In this document: positions 1 through 5,615 of the stretch, piece after piece
How the letters are laid out: the number at the start of each line of letters is the position of its first letter
How positions within the stretch are numbered: position 1 is the first letter of the stretch
Assembly (NCBI GenBank): GCA_030616425.1
Contig: JAUWXJ010000062.1
Coordinates: 1 to 11,173, forward strand
Source: Desulfobacterales bacterium
GTDB lineage: Bacteria; Desulfobacterota; Desulfobacteria; Desulfobacterales; C00003060
DNA length: 11,173 nt
Reading direction: 5' to 3'
Notes under the pieces: generated by a model
Told to the model about the DNA's origin: nothing
What the model saw: only the letters and a program-made list of their open reading frames with translations
Database searches by the model: none
Program-made: the position numbers and the translations under genes

Positions 1-196
1 CTTCCCTGCCATAGACATAAATCGGTCAGGGACTCGGAAAGAGGAACTACTCCTTGAGCCGGAGGTATTGAACCGGGTTTGGATTTTGAGAAAACTCCTC
101 GCATCTTTGAATCCAATAGACAGCATGGAGTTTCTGCTTGAAAAGATGAAAGGAACCAAAGATAATAAAGACTTCTTGGAATCCATGAACAGTTAG
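1..196 (+). CDS. rho: Transcription termination factor Rho, C-terminal end (partial)
   Basis: The frame starting at base 2 reads FPAIDINRSGTRKEELLLEP and ends at TAG 194-196, giving 64 visible residues. This matches the end of the Rho ATPase domain: the FPAID.NRSGTRKEELL segment is strongly conserved, and the tail contains the usual WILRK, IDSMEFLL and TK.N.DF.E.M elements. Rho is the hexameric RNA helicase that terminates transcription. The N-terminal RNA-binding domain and the Walker motifs lie upstream of the window, so only the 3' end is seen. The stop falls where the family normally ends, so the C terminus is intact. Rho next to rpmE is a common bacterial arrangement. No convincing intrinsic terminator follows the stop; an inverted-repeat element begins 11 bases later. 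Confidence 0.95.
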   Translation, partial: FPAIDINRSGTRKEELLLEPEVLNRVWILRKLLASLNPIDSMEFLLEKMKGTKDNKDFLESMNS

Positions 197-206
197 TTCC
201 AGGGCT

Positions 207-421
207 TAGAAGTGGTTTCAAAACCCTTTTTCTCGTTTGTTTGACCATTTTGGAAAGTTCTAAGTTCGCTCCGCTAAAATTGGAGCACGTAGTGAAGCCA
301 TGCGCTAACTCCCCCGCTATCACGGGATCAAACAGTTCCAATTTTTACGCTTCACTTCACTAAGAACTTTCAGCCAAAATGGTCAAAATTGACTCGCTAA
401 AGGGTTTTGAAACCGGCTCTA
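207..421. repeat. MITE-like palindromic element, copy 1, TA-flanked
   Basis: The element is a long imperfect inverted repeat of about 211 bp (209-419) with TA at both borders (207-208 and 420-421). The arms contain three perfect paired blocks in order. GGTTTCAAAACCCTTT (214-229) pairs with 399-414, GACCATTTTGG (243-253) with 374-384, and AAAGTTCT (254-261) with 363-370. The apex has a small CCCG/CGGG hairpin (313-316 with 323-326). It carries no gene. A shortened relative lies at 5543-5604, so this is a dispersed repeat rather than a one-off structure. TA flanks are the target duplication expected for IS630/Tc1-mariner-type elements. The MITE interpretation is therefore an inference, and no source transposase is in the window. 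Confidence 0.75.
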
Positions 422-439
422 GGGGTAGGGGTATCAGCG

Positions 440-480
440 GTTAAATGGTTGAGTGGTATTGAACCATTTAACGACTCAAC
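440..480. repeat. Hairpin with repeated short words upstream of rpmE
   Basis: GTTAAATGGTT (440-450) and AACCATTTAAC (462-472) form a perfect 11-bp stem with an 11-base loop. An alternative pairing uses GTTGAGT (448-454) with ACTCAAC (474-480), and ACTCAAC recurs just downstream. The left arm lacks C from 439 to 463. No T-run follows the stem, so it does not look like an intrinsic terminator. If transcribed, it sits in the rpmE 5' leader and ends 15 bases before the Shine-Dalgarno. A role in L31 control is possible but not shown. Confidence 0.55.
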
Positions 481-506
481 AACTCAACGACGAATGGAGG
501 CTTTAT

Positions 507-746
507 ATGAAAGAGGGGATACATCCTGAGTATTTTCAGACCACGATTCGTTGCGCATGTGGCAATGTGGTGGAGGTAGGATCCACCGCAAAGGATATCA
601 GGGTTGAAATTTGCTCCAAATGCCATCCTTTTTTTACGGGCAAACAGAAGCTGGTTGATACAGCCGGGCGCATTGAACGATTCCGCAGGAAGTATGCTAA
701 ATTTGAGGCCCAGAAGAATAAAGGGGCAACAGAGTCTCAGGATTAG
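507..746 (+). CDS. rpmE: 50S ribosomal protein L31, zinc-binding type
   Basis: This is a 79-residue protein beginning MKEGIHPEYFQTTIRCACGN, the typical L31 N terminus. L31 bridges the large and small ribosomal subunits near the central protuberance. Four cysteines, C16 and C18 (CxC) and C36 and C39 (CxxC), form a complete zinc ribbon, so this is the zinc-containing form rather than the cysteine-free paralogue made under zinc starvation. The HPFFTGKQK segment and the C-terminal RIERFRRKY are also family features. ATG 507 was chosen because it matches the family start and follows GGAGG (496-500) at 6-base spacing; the frame is open upstream to GTG 453 but that part is repeat-derived. The gene lies downstream of rho and 8 bases before the DUF1385 start. 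Confidence 0.96.
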   Translation: MKEGIHPEYFQTTIRCACGNVVEVGSTAKDIRVEICSKCHPFFTGKQKLVDTAGRIERFRRKYAKFEAQKNKGATESQD

Positions 747-754
747 TATTGGCC

Positions 755-1678
755 ATGGTCTTCGGCACGAAACATTCCGAGATTCATGTGGGAGGACAGG
801 CTGTAATTGAGGGCGTTATGATGAGGGCGCCAAAGGGCTTGGCAATTGCAGTGCGTCGCCCAAACGGCGAGATCTTGATTAAGGAGGACAAATGGCGTTC
901 CTTGTCTGAGCGGTGGTCGTTTCTTAAATGGCCTTTTGTCAGAGGCAGCATTATCATCCTTGAAGCCTTGATCAATGGCATCCAGGCACTGACCTTTTCA
1001 GCCAATCAGGCTTTGGAGGAAGAGGAAGAATCACTGGGAAGCGGGGCGCTGTTTTTGACTGTCTTTCTAGGCCTTGGTGCAGGGATCGTTCTGTTTGTGA
1101 TCTTGCCTCACGTGATTAGCGGCCTAATGGGCCGTTTATTTGGTGTAAGGCTGTGGGTTGAAGACTTCGTTTTTCATCTGATCGATGGAGCCGTGAAGAT
1201 CATAATCTTTCTTTGCTATATCTGGTTTATCTCGTTTTTCAAGGAGATCAGGCGAGTATTCGAATACCACGGCGCAGAGCACAAATCGGTCTATGCGTAT
1301 GAAGCAGGAGAGCCCCTGAACATTGAGAACGCGAAGAAATTTTCAACTCTTCATCCCAGATGCGGCACTGCCTTCATATTGATTGTGCTTCTTATAAGCA
1401 TTTTTTTCTTTTCGATTGTATTCCCTTTTGTGCTGACTCTCGAAGATGTGCCTGGTTTCATGAACCAGATTATTGTAATTATTATGAAGATATTGTTTAT
1501 ATTTCCTATTGCTGGCTTGGCCTATGAAATTATCAGGTTCAGCAGCAGGCACATGGACCGGGGCCTGATTCGTTTGGCGGTCTTGCCGGGCCTGTGGATG
1601 CAGAAACTCACCACGCGTGAGGGGCCCAGGGCGATGACCAGCTTGAGGTTGCCCTGGTTGCCCTGGATAGGGCCCTGA
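755..1678 (+). CDS. DUF1385 (YqhQ-like) multi-pass membrane protein, function unknown
   Basis: This is a 307-residue protein with the DUF1385 hallmarks: GGQAVIEGVMMR near the N terminus (13-24), EYHGAEHKS at about 170-178, and HPRCGT at 200-205. There are four likely membrane segments at roughly 99-123, 144-162, 206-228 and 237-257. The conserved His, Glu and Cys residues around the second and third segments could bind metal or act catalytically, but no reaction is established to my knowledge. In this type of genome it commonly sits between rpmE and prfA, as here. The start could also be TTG 749, which is better spaced from AGGA (738-741); ATG 755 was preferred for its codon. The C-terminal codons include a 9-bp tandem duplication (1647-1664) encoding LPWLPW. 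The stop TGA 1676-1678 abuts an ATG in the prfA frame. Confidence 0.88.
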   Translation: MVFGTKHSEIHVGGQAVIEGVMMRAPKGLAIAVRRPNGEILIKEDKWRSLSERWSFLKWPFVRGSIIILEALINGIQALTFSANQALEEEEESLGSGALFLTVFLGLGAGIVLFVILPHVISGLMGRLFGVRLWVEDFVFHLIDGAVKIIIFLCYIWFISFFKEIRRVFEYHGAEHKSVYAYEAGEPLNIENAKKFSTLHPRCGTAFILIVLLISIFFFSIVFPFVLTLEDVPGFMNQIIVIIMKILFIFPIAGLAYEIIRFSSRHMDRGLIRLAVLPGLWMQKLTTREGPRAMTSLRLPWLPWIGP

Positions 1679-1726
1679 ATGGCCACAGCCGAGTGGCTGG
1701 CGGTCGGCAATGAAGAGACACACCGA

Positions 1727-2818
1727 ATGCATATATTTGATAAACTTTCTGGTGTAGAAAAACGGTTAGATAAGGTCGAGAGCCTTTTGAGCGATCCCGA
1801 CCTGGTAAAGGATCAAGAGGCCTATCGCAGGCTCACAAAGGAACATGCGGAGATCAGCAAGATCGTTTCCGTTTTTCGTGAGTATAAACAGGCAGCCAAA
1901 GATATGAGAGAATCGAAGGATCTATTAAAGGACAGTGACGAGGATATCAAGGAGCTGGCCAGGGAGGATCTTCGGCGCCTGAACGAGCATTTAAAAAAAC
2001 TGGAGCAGGAGTTAAAGTGGCTGCTTATCCCCAAAGATCCCAGTGACGAGAAAAATATACTTCTGGAGATCAGAGCGGGCACAGGTGGTGAAGAGGCAGG
2101 CCTCTTTGCCGCAGACCTTTTTCAGATGTACAGTAAATATGTTGACAGCCTTGGTTGGAAGGTAGAGGTCTTGAACAAGCATGTGACGGGCGTCGGCGGC
2201 CTCAAGGAGATTATTGTACTAGTTCAGGGTAAGGGGGCTTACAGTCGCTTAAAGTTCGAGAGCGGAACCCATAGGGTCCAGCGGGTGCCGGTCACGGAAT
2301 CACAAGGGAGGATACACACCTCCGCTGTGACCGTAGCTGTTTTGCCAGAGGCAGAGGAAGTGGATGTCAAGATTGAAGCCGACGACATCAAGGTGGATGT
2401 ATTCCGCTCCACTGGTCCCGGAGGGCAGAGCGTTAACACAACGGACTCGGCCATACGCGTTACTCATCTTCCCACAGGACTGGTGGTGACATGTCAGGAT
2501 GAAAAGTCACAGCACAAGAACAGGGCCAAGGCTATGAAGGTACTCCGTGCTCGTTTGTACGATAAGATGACTTCCGAGCAGAACGAAAAAATCTCTGCAG
2601 ACCGGAAGAGTCAAGTAGGAAGCGGTGACCGCAGCGAGCGGATCAGGACATACAACTTTCCACAGGGCCGTGTCACAGACCACCGTATTGGACTTACACT
2701 GCACAAACTGGAAAATATTCTCCAAGGCAATATTGGAGAGATGATCGATGCCCTTATAACCCACCATCAAGCGCTTGCCATTCAGCATGTTGAGACAGAA
2801 TCGAGGGATGCTGCCTGA
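1727..2818 (+). CDS. prfA: Peptide chain release factor 1 (RF1)
   Basis: RF1 reads UAA and UAG stop codons and triggers peptide release. The protein is 363 residues, close to the E. coli length of 360. The N-terminal helical domain contains MHIFDKLSGVEKRLDKVESL. The tripeptide anticodon region is PVT (188-190) within RVPVTESQGRIHTSA, the RF1 type (P-x-T) rather than the SPF of RF2. GGQ is at 232-234 in RSTGPGGQSVNTTDSA, and the C-terminal signature RSERIRTYNFPQGRVTDHR is present. ATG 1727 was chosen because homologues start with M..FDKL; GAAGAGA (1712-1718) lies 8 bases upstream. An in-frame ATG at 1679 touching the DUF1385 stop would add 16 non-conserved residues. The 3' end overlaps prmC by 11 bases, pairing the release factor with the enzyme that methylates its GGQ. 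Confidence 0.96.
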   Translation: MHIFDKLSGVEKRLDKVESLLSDPDLVKDQEAYRRLTKEHAEISKIVSVFREYKQAAKDMRESKDLLKDSDEDIKELAREDLRRLNEHLKKLEQELKWLLIPKDPSDEKNILLEIRAGTGGEEAGLFAADLFQMYSKYVDSLGWKVEVLNKHVTGVGGLKEIIVLVQGKGAYSRLKFESGTHRVQRVPVTESQGRIHTSAVTVAVLPEAEEVDVKIEADDIKVDVFRSTGPGGQSVNTTDSAIRVTHLPTGLVVTCQDEKSQHKNRAKAMKVLRARLYDKMTSEQNEKISADRKSQVGSGDRSERIRTYNFPQGRVTDHRIGLTLHKLENILQGNIGEMIDALITHHQALAIQHVETESRDAA

Positions 2819-3698
2819 AACCTGGACCATTCTCAAACTCCTCAAGTGGACCGGGACGTACTTCAAATCCCACCAGATTGAACAGCCGCGTGCTGCCGCG
2901 GAGATACTTCTAGCTCATACCTTAGGCGTCGGGCGGGTAGACCTCTACATCCAGTATGATCGTCAGCTCGAACCAGAGGAGCTTGAGCTCTTCAAAAGAT
3001 TCATCCAAAAACGCATTCAAAGGGAGCCAGTGGCATATATTGTTGGGAAAAAGGAGTTCTGGTCTATGGATCTGAAGGTGACACCTGATGTCCTTATACC
3101 GAGACCTGAGAGCGAGACCCTTGTTGAGGCTGCCCTTACGATAGTGCCGCCAGAACCAACATCAGTACCCTTCAATGTCCTGGACCTTGGGACCGGTTCC
3201 GGGGCAATTGTCCTTGCCATCGCCTCAGAAAGGATAGGCCACAGCTTTTATGCAGTTGATCGCTCTGAAAAGGCCCTGGCTGTAGCCCAGGATAACGCTC
3301 GAACATACGAACTCAACAAAACCATTACGTTTTTGCAGGGTAACTGGTTAGATCCGGTCCGTGACCGAGGACACTATTTTGATGTGATTGTCTCGAATCC
3401 TCCTTACATTCCGAGTGATGAGTTTGAGATGCTTGCACCGGAAGTTGTGCAACATGAGCCTCGGGGGGCCCTTGAGGGGGGAGCAGACGGGCTGGAGGCA
3501 ATCAGACTGATAATCAAAAAGGCCGCGAACTGCTTGGTTCCAGGGGGGTGGCTCCTTTTTGAGATTGGTCACGACCAATGGGCCAGGGTCAAGAAGCTGA
3601 TTGCCGAGTCCGGGGCCTACAGTGATTGGAGTGTGATCAAGGACTATAGTGGCTATGATCGGGTTGTGCGGGCAAAGGCAAGAGACAATAAGCGATGA
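2808..3698 (+). CDS. prmC: Release factor N5-glutamine methyltransferase
   Basis: PrmC (HemK) uses S-adenosylmethionine to methylate the GGQ glutamine of RF1 and RF2, raising termination efficiency. The protein is 296 residues. An N-terminal helical domain (about 1-75) is followed by a Rossmann-fold methyltransferase. The SAM-binding loop is DLGTGSG (126-132), the acidic strand end is AVDRSEKA (149-156), and the catalytic motif NPPY (197-200) lies in SNPPYIPSDE. IPRPESE (97-103) and EPRGALEGGADGLEAI (217-232) are also family features. ATG 2808 overlaps the prfA end by 11 bases and gives a normal length; TTG 2775 and ATG 2787 in the same frame are possible but less likely. The TGA stop overlaps an ATG (3695) of a 48-codon open frame of doubtful reality. 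Confidence 0.95.
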   Translation: MLPETWTILKLLKWTGTYFKSHQIEQPRAAAEILLAHTLGVGRVDLYIQYDRQLEPEELELFKRFIQKRIQREPVAYIVGKKEFWSMDLKVTPDVLIPRPESETLVEAALTIVPPEPTSVPFNVLDLGTGSGAIVLAIASERIGHSFYAVDRSEKALAVAQDNARTYELNKTITFLQGNWLDPVRDRGHYFDVIVSNPPYIPSDEFEMLAPEVVQHEPRGALEGGADGLEAIRLIIKKAANCLVPGGWLLFEIGHDQWARVKKLIAESGAYSDWSVIKDYSGYDRVVRAKARDNKR

Positions 3699-3888
3699 CA
3701 GCAATATTTTATGGTCTGCACGATTCTGGATTCCCTAATTTTTCGGTTTCGGCAATAGAGAGGGCCAAGGGGCGAAGAATTATCAATATGGCGTCACTAA
3801 GGATGGGAGTGCATGTTGACGGCTCGTTCCCTGTGCCGTGAAGTAGCACCGAGTCTTTCACAGCGGGAGAGGCTTCAAAAAATTTGTG

Positions 3889-3916
3889 TTGTAAAGCAAC
3901 AGGTCGTGTGTTAAAT
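3889..3916 (+). promoter_or_regulatory. Candidate sigma-70-type promoter for the rpsB operon
   Basis: TTGTAA (3889-3894) and TTAAAT (3911-3916) are separated by 16 bases and match the -35 and -10 consensus at four of six positions each. Position supports it: this is the only large non-repetitive gap before the rpsB-tsf block, which usually has its own promoter. It would give a leader of roughly 120 bases. The match is weak and read by eye. Confidence 0.3.
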
Positions 3917-3949
3917 AGAACAGTTTTTAGAAATTCGCACGCTCTTGGA

Positions 3950-3999
3950 CCCCCTTTCCGGTGCTTCGAGGGTTGAGACCACGAGAAGTGGAGAGGGGG
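3950..3999 (+). promoter_or_regulatory. Hairpin in the rpsB 5' leader
   Basis: CCCCCTTTCC (3950-3959) pairs with GGAGAGGGGG (3990-3999) through 10 continuous pairs including one G-U. The 30-base loop has smaller complementary words of its own (CTTC with GAAG, GGT with ACC). It lies 43 bases before the rpsB start. S2 is known to repress rpsB-tsf through the mRNA leader in E. coli, so an autoregulatory site is plausible. The structure here is not recognised as that motif. Confidence 0.4.
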
Positions 4000-4032
4000 G
4001 AGGATAAGCGCGGAGGAACAACCGAAAACAAC

Positions 4033-4038
4033 GGAGGA
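4033..4038 (+). promoter_or_regulatory. Strong Shine-Dalgarno for rpsB
   Basis: GGAGGA lies 4 bases before ATG 4043 and fixes the rpsB start. Another GGAGGA at 4013-4018 has no start codon at a fitting distance. Confidence 0.8.
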
Positions 4039-4042
4039 AACT

Positions 4043-4927
4043 ATGTCTTACGTCACTATGAAGGAGTTGCTGGAGGCTGGTGTCCATTTTGGCCACCAGA
4101 CAAGACGGTGGAACCCCAAGATGAAAACTTACATCTTTGGTGCCCGCAACGGCATTTATATCATTGATCTGCAGCAGACTGTTAAGTTGTTCAAGAAGGC
4201 ATACGATTTTGTGGTGGACACAGTTGCAAGTGGCGAATCGATTCTCTTTGTAGGAACCAAGAAACAGGCTCGGGATTCCATCTATGAGGAGGCGAACCGG
4301 TGCGAAATGTTCTATGTGCACAATCGCTGGCTGGGGGGGATGCTCACAAATTTTCAGACCATAAAAAAAGGGATCGATAGGCTAAAGCATCTCACAACCA
4401 TTTTTGCTGATGGGAGTGTCAATCGCTTTCTCAAGAAGGAGAGACTAAAACTAGACAAAGAAAGGGTAAAGCTTGAAAATGTCCTTGGCGGGATTCGTGA
4501 CATGGAGAAACTGCCCGCAGTCGTGTTTGTTGTGGATGCCAAAAATGAAAACATTGCAGTCCGTGAGGCTAGAAGGCTTGGCATACCTATTGTGGCCATT
4601 GTAGACAGCAATTGCAATCCAGACGAAATAGATTACGTTATCCCTGGCAATGACGATGCCATAAGGGCTATCCGACTCATTAGTTCCCGAATAGCCGATG
4701 CTTGCATTGAGGGTCGTAGGCGTTTGGAAGAGCGCCTTCAGGCCGAGGCAGATAAGGAGGCTGCTGAAGTAGAGGCTGTAGAGATAGAGGCTGCGGCTGA
4801 GCCGGGTGAGAGGACAATTATTTCTGATGGCTCAGAAGGTCCTATTGTAGAAGTTATTTCAAGAGCAGCCCCTGCATCTGACCAAGCTGGCGAAGATGCA
4901 GGTGATGAGGTACAAGAGGAGTCGTAA
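4043..4927 (+). CDS. rpsB: 30S ribosomal protein S2 with an acidic C-terminal extension
   Basis: S2 is a late-assembling small-subunit protein at the head-body junction. The 294-residue product starts MSYVTMKELLEAGVHFGHQT, the standard S2 N terminus. It contains RRWNPKMKTYIFGARNGIYI, FVGTKKQA (69-76), the RWLGGMLTNF block (95-104), the coiled-coil region with KKERLKLDKE (131-140), and VVDAKNENIAVREARRLGIP (163-182). Residues about 1-228 match the full E. coli-type protein (241 aa). The remaining about 65 residues are rich in Glu and Ala (EADKEAAEVEAVEIEAAAEP) and look disordered and acidic. Such tails occur in several bacterial lineages and are not needed for the core fold. tsf starts directly after the stop. 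The start is supported by a strong Shine-Dalgarno. Confidence 0.97.
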   Translation: MSYVTMKELLEAGVHFGHQTRRWNPKMKTYIFGARNGIYIIDLQQTVKLFKKAYDFVVDTVASGESILFVGTKKQARDSIYEEANRCEMFYVHNRWLGGMLTNFQTIKKGIDRLKHLTTIFADGSVNRFLKKERLKLDKERVKLENVLGGIRDMEKLPAVVFVVDAKNENIAVREARRLGIPIVAIVDSNCNPDEIDYVIPGNDDAIRAIRLISSRIADACIEGRRRLEERLQAEADKEAAEVEAVEIEAAAEPGERTIISDGSEGPIVEVISRAAPASDQAGEDAGDEVQEES

Positions 4928-5527
4928 ATGGTGGAAGTCAACACACAAATGATCAAGGAGCTGCGCACAAGGACAAACGCGGGCATTATGGATTGTAAGG
5001 AGGCCCTGAAGGAATCGGGCGGAGAGATGGAAAAGGCGATCGATTGTCTGCGCAAGAAAGGACTCGCCACGGCCCTGAAGCGGGCAGGGCGGGAGACCTC
5101 CGAAGGCTTAATACATTCATATATCCACACTGGTGGCAGGATAGGAGTCCTTGTGGAAGTGAACTGTGAGACCGATTTTGTGGCCAAGACAGACGAGTTC
5201 AAGGTGTTTGTCAAGGATTTTGCCATGCACATTGCGGCAGCCAAACCGCTTGGCATCAGCAGAGAGGATATTCCCGAGGAAGTCGTAAAGCGGGAAGAGG
5301 AGATTTACAGGGCACAGGCCAGAGAGACGGGAAAACCAGAAAACATAGCGGATAAGATCGTCCAGGGCAAAATGGAGAAGTTTTATAAGGAATCGTGTCT
5401 TCTGGAGCAGCAGTATATTAGGGATCCAGACATTTCAATACAGGATCTGATTCATGATATGATTGCAAAAACGGGTGAGAACATCACAGCGAGACGATTT
5501 GTACGTTATCAGTTGGGAGAAGAATAG
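4928..5527 (+). CDS. tsf: Elongation factor Ts, short form
   Basis: EF-Ts exchanges GDP for GTP on EF-Tu. The product is 199 residues. An N-terminal UBA-like domain contains IKELRTRTNAGIMDCKEAL (9-27), and the EF-Tu-contacting TDFV motif (82-85) is in NCETDFVAKTDEF. The C-terminal region ends ITARRFVRYQLGEE. This is the compact form with one core subdomain, as in Thermus (about 196 aa), rather than the 283-residue E. coli form; it is common in Deltaproteobacteria and is not a truncation. ATG 4928 follows the rpsB stop with no gap, and GAGGAG (4916-4921), inside rpsB, lies 6 bases upstream, which suggests coupled translation. Confidence 0.97.
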   Translation: MVEVNTQMIKELRTRTNAGIMDCKEALKESGGEMEKAIDCLRKKGLATALKRAGRETSEGLIHSYIHTGGRIGVLVEVNCETDFVAKTDEFKVFVKDFAMHIAAAKPLGISREDIPEEVVKREEEIYRAQARETGKPENIADKIVQGKMEKFYKESCLLEQQYIRDPDISIQDLIHDMIAKTGENITARRFVRYQLGEE

Positions 5528-5542
5528 AGGGAAGTCATTAGA

Positions 5543-5604
5543 TAGAACTGATTTCAAAAACTCTTTCCTCGTTTGGCTTGACCATTCAAAGGGTTTTGAA
5601 GCTA
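5543..5604. repeat. MITE-like element, copy 2, internally deleted
   Basis: This 58-bp relative (5545-5602) of the element at 207-421 is flanked by TA (5543-5544 and 5603-5604). TTCAAAAACTCTTT (5553-5566) pairs with CAAAGGGTTTTGAA (5587-5600) around a 20-base loop. The left end and loop match the left end of copy 1 over about 40 bases with only a few differences (shared words TTTCAAAA, CTCGTTTG, TTGACCATT). The middle and most of the right arm are missing. It fills most of the tsf-pyrH gap. Confidence 0.7.
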
Positions 5605-5615
5605 GGTAAAATAAC

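Larger units (their letters stand above)
197..506. other. Gap between rho and rpmE: palindromic element plus hairpin, no gene
   Basis: This 310-base stretch has no convincing coding region. A frame open from GTG 453 only adds 18 non-conserved residues to L31. The gap holds a 211-bp imperfect palindrome (209-419) flanked by TA, then a short hairpin region (440-480), then the rpmE ribosome binding site. No clear sigma-70 promoter was recognised, so rpmE may be transcribed from upstream of rho or from a promoter not identifiable by eye. Confidence 0.7.
3699..4042. other. Gap between prmC and rpsB: candidate promoter and rpsB leader
   Basis: This 344-base stretch lacks a recognisable gene. Its first 143 bases are covered by an open frame of 48 codons (ATG 3695 to TGA 3841) whose start overlaps the prmC stop; the predicted peptide resembles no family I know. 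The middle contains a weak promoter-like pair (3889-3916). The last about 95 bases hold a stable-looking GC-rich hairpin (3950-3999) and two GGAGGA stretches, the second being the rpsB ribosome binding site. Unlike the other gaps, it shows no long palindromic repeat. No intrinsic terminator with a T-run was seen after prmC. Confidence 0.6.

Noticed and set aside
214..236. Intrinsic terminator after rho (GGTTTCAAAACC followed by T-rich sequence)
   Set aside because: The local stem would be about 5 bp with a 2-base loop; the sequence is better explained as the left arm of the long palindrome.
453..506. Longer rpmE start at GTG 453
   Set aside because: The extra 18 residues derive from the hairpin repeat, are not part of L31, and ATG 507 has a well-placed GGAGG.
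1679..1726. Longer prfA start at ATG 1679, directly after the DUF1385 stop
   Set aside because: It adds 16 residues with no RF1 similarity; ATG 1727 gives the conserved N terminus and a normal length of 363.
3823..3853. Hairpin after prmC (CTCG...GTGC / GCAC...CGAG) as a terminator
   Set aside because: The stem is interrupted by a 6-base bulge and no T-run follows.
3961..4167. 68-codon plus-strand frame overlapping the rpsB start
   Set aside because: It runs through the leader and into rpsB in the wrong frame, and the peptide is low in complexity.
4738..5256. 172-codon open frame on the minus strand across rpsB-tsf
   Set aside because: It is fully antisense to two certain genes, has a Ser/Ala-rich composition typical of a shadow frame, and has no family resemblance.
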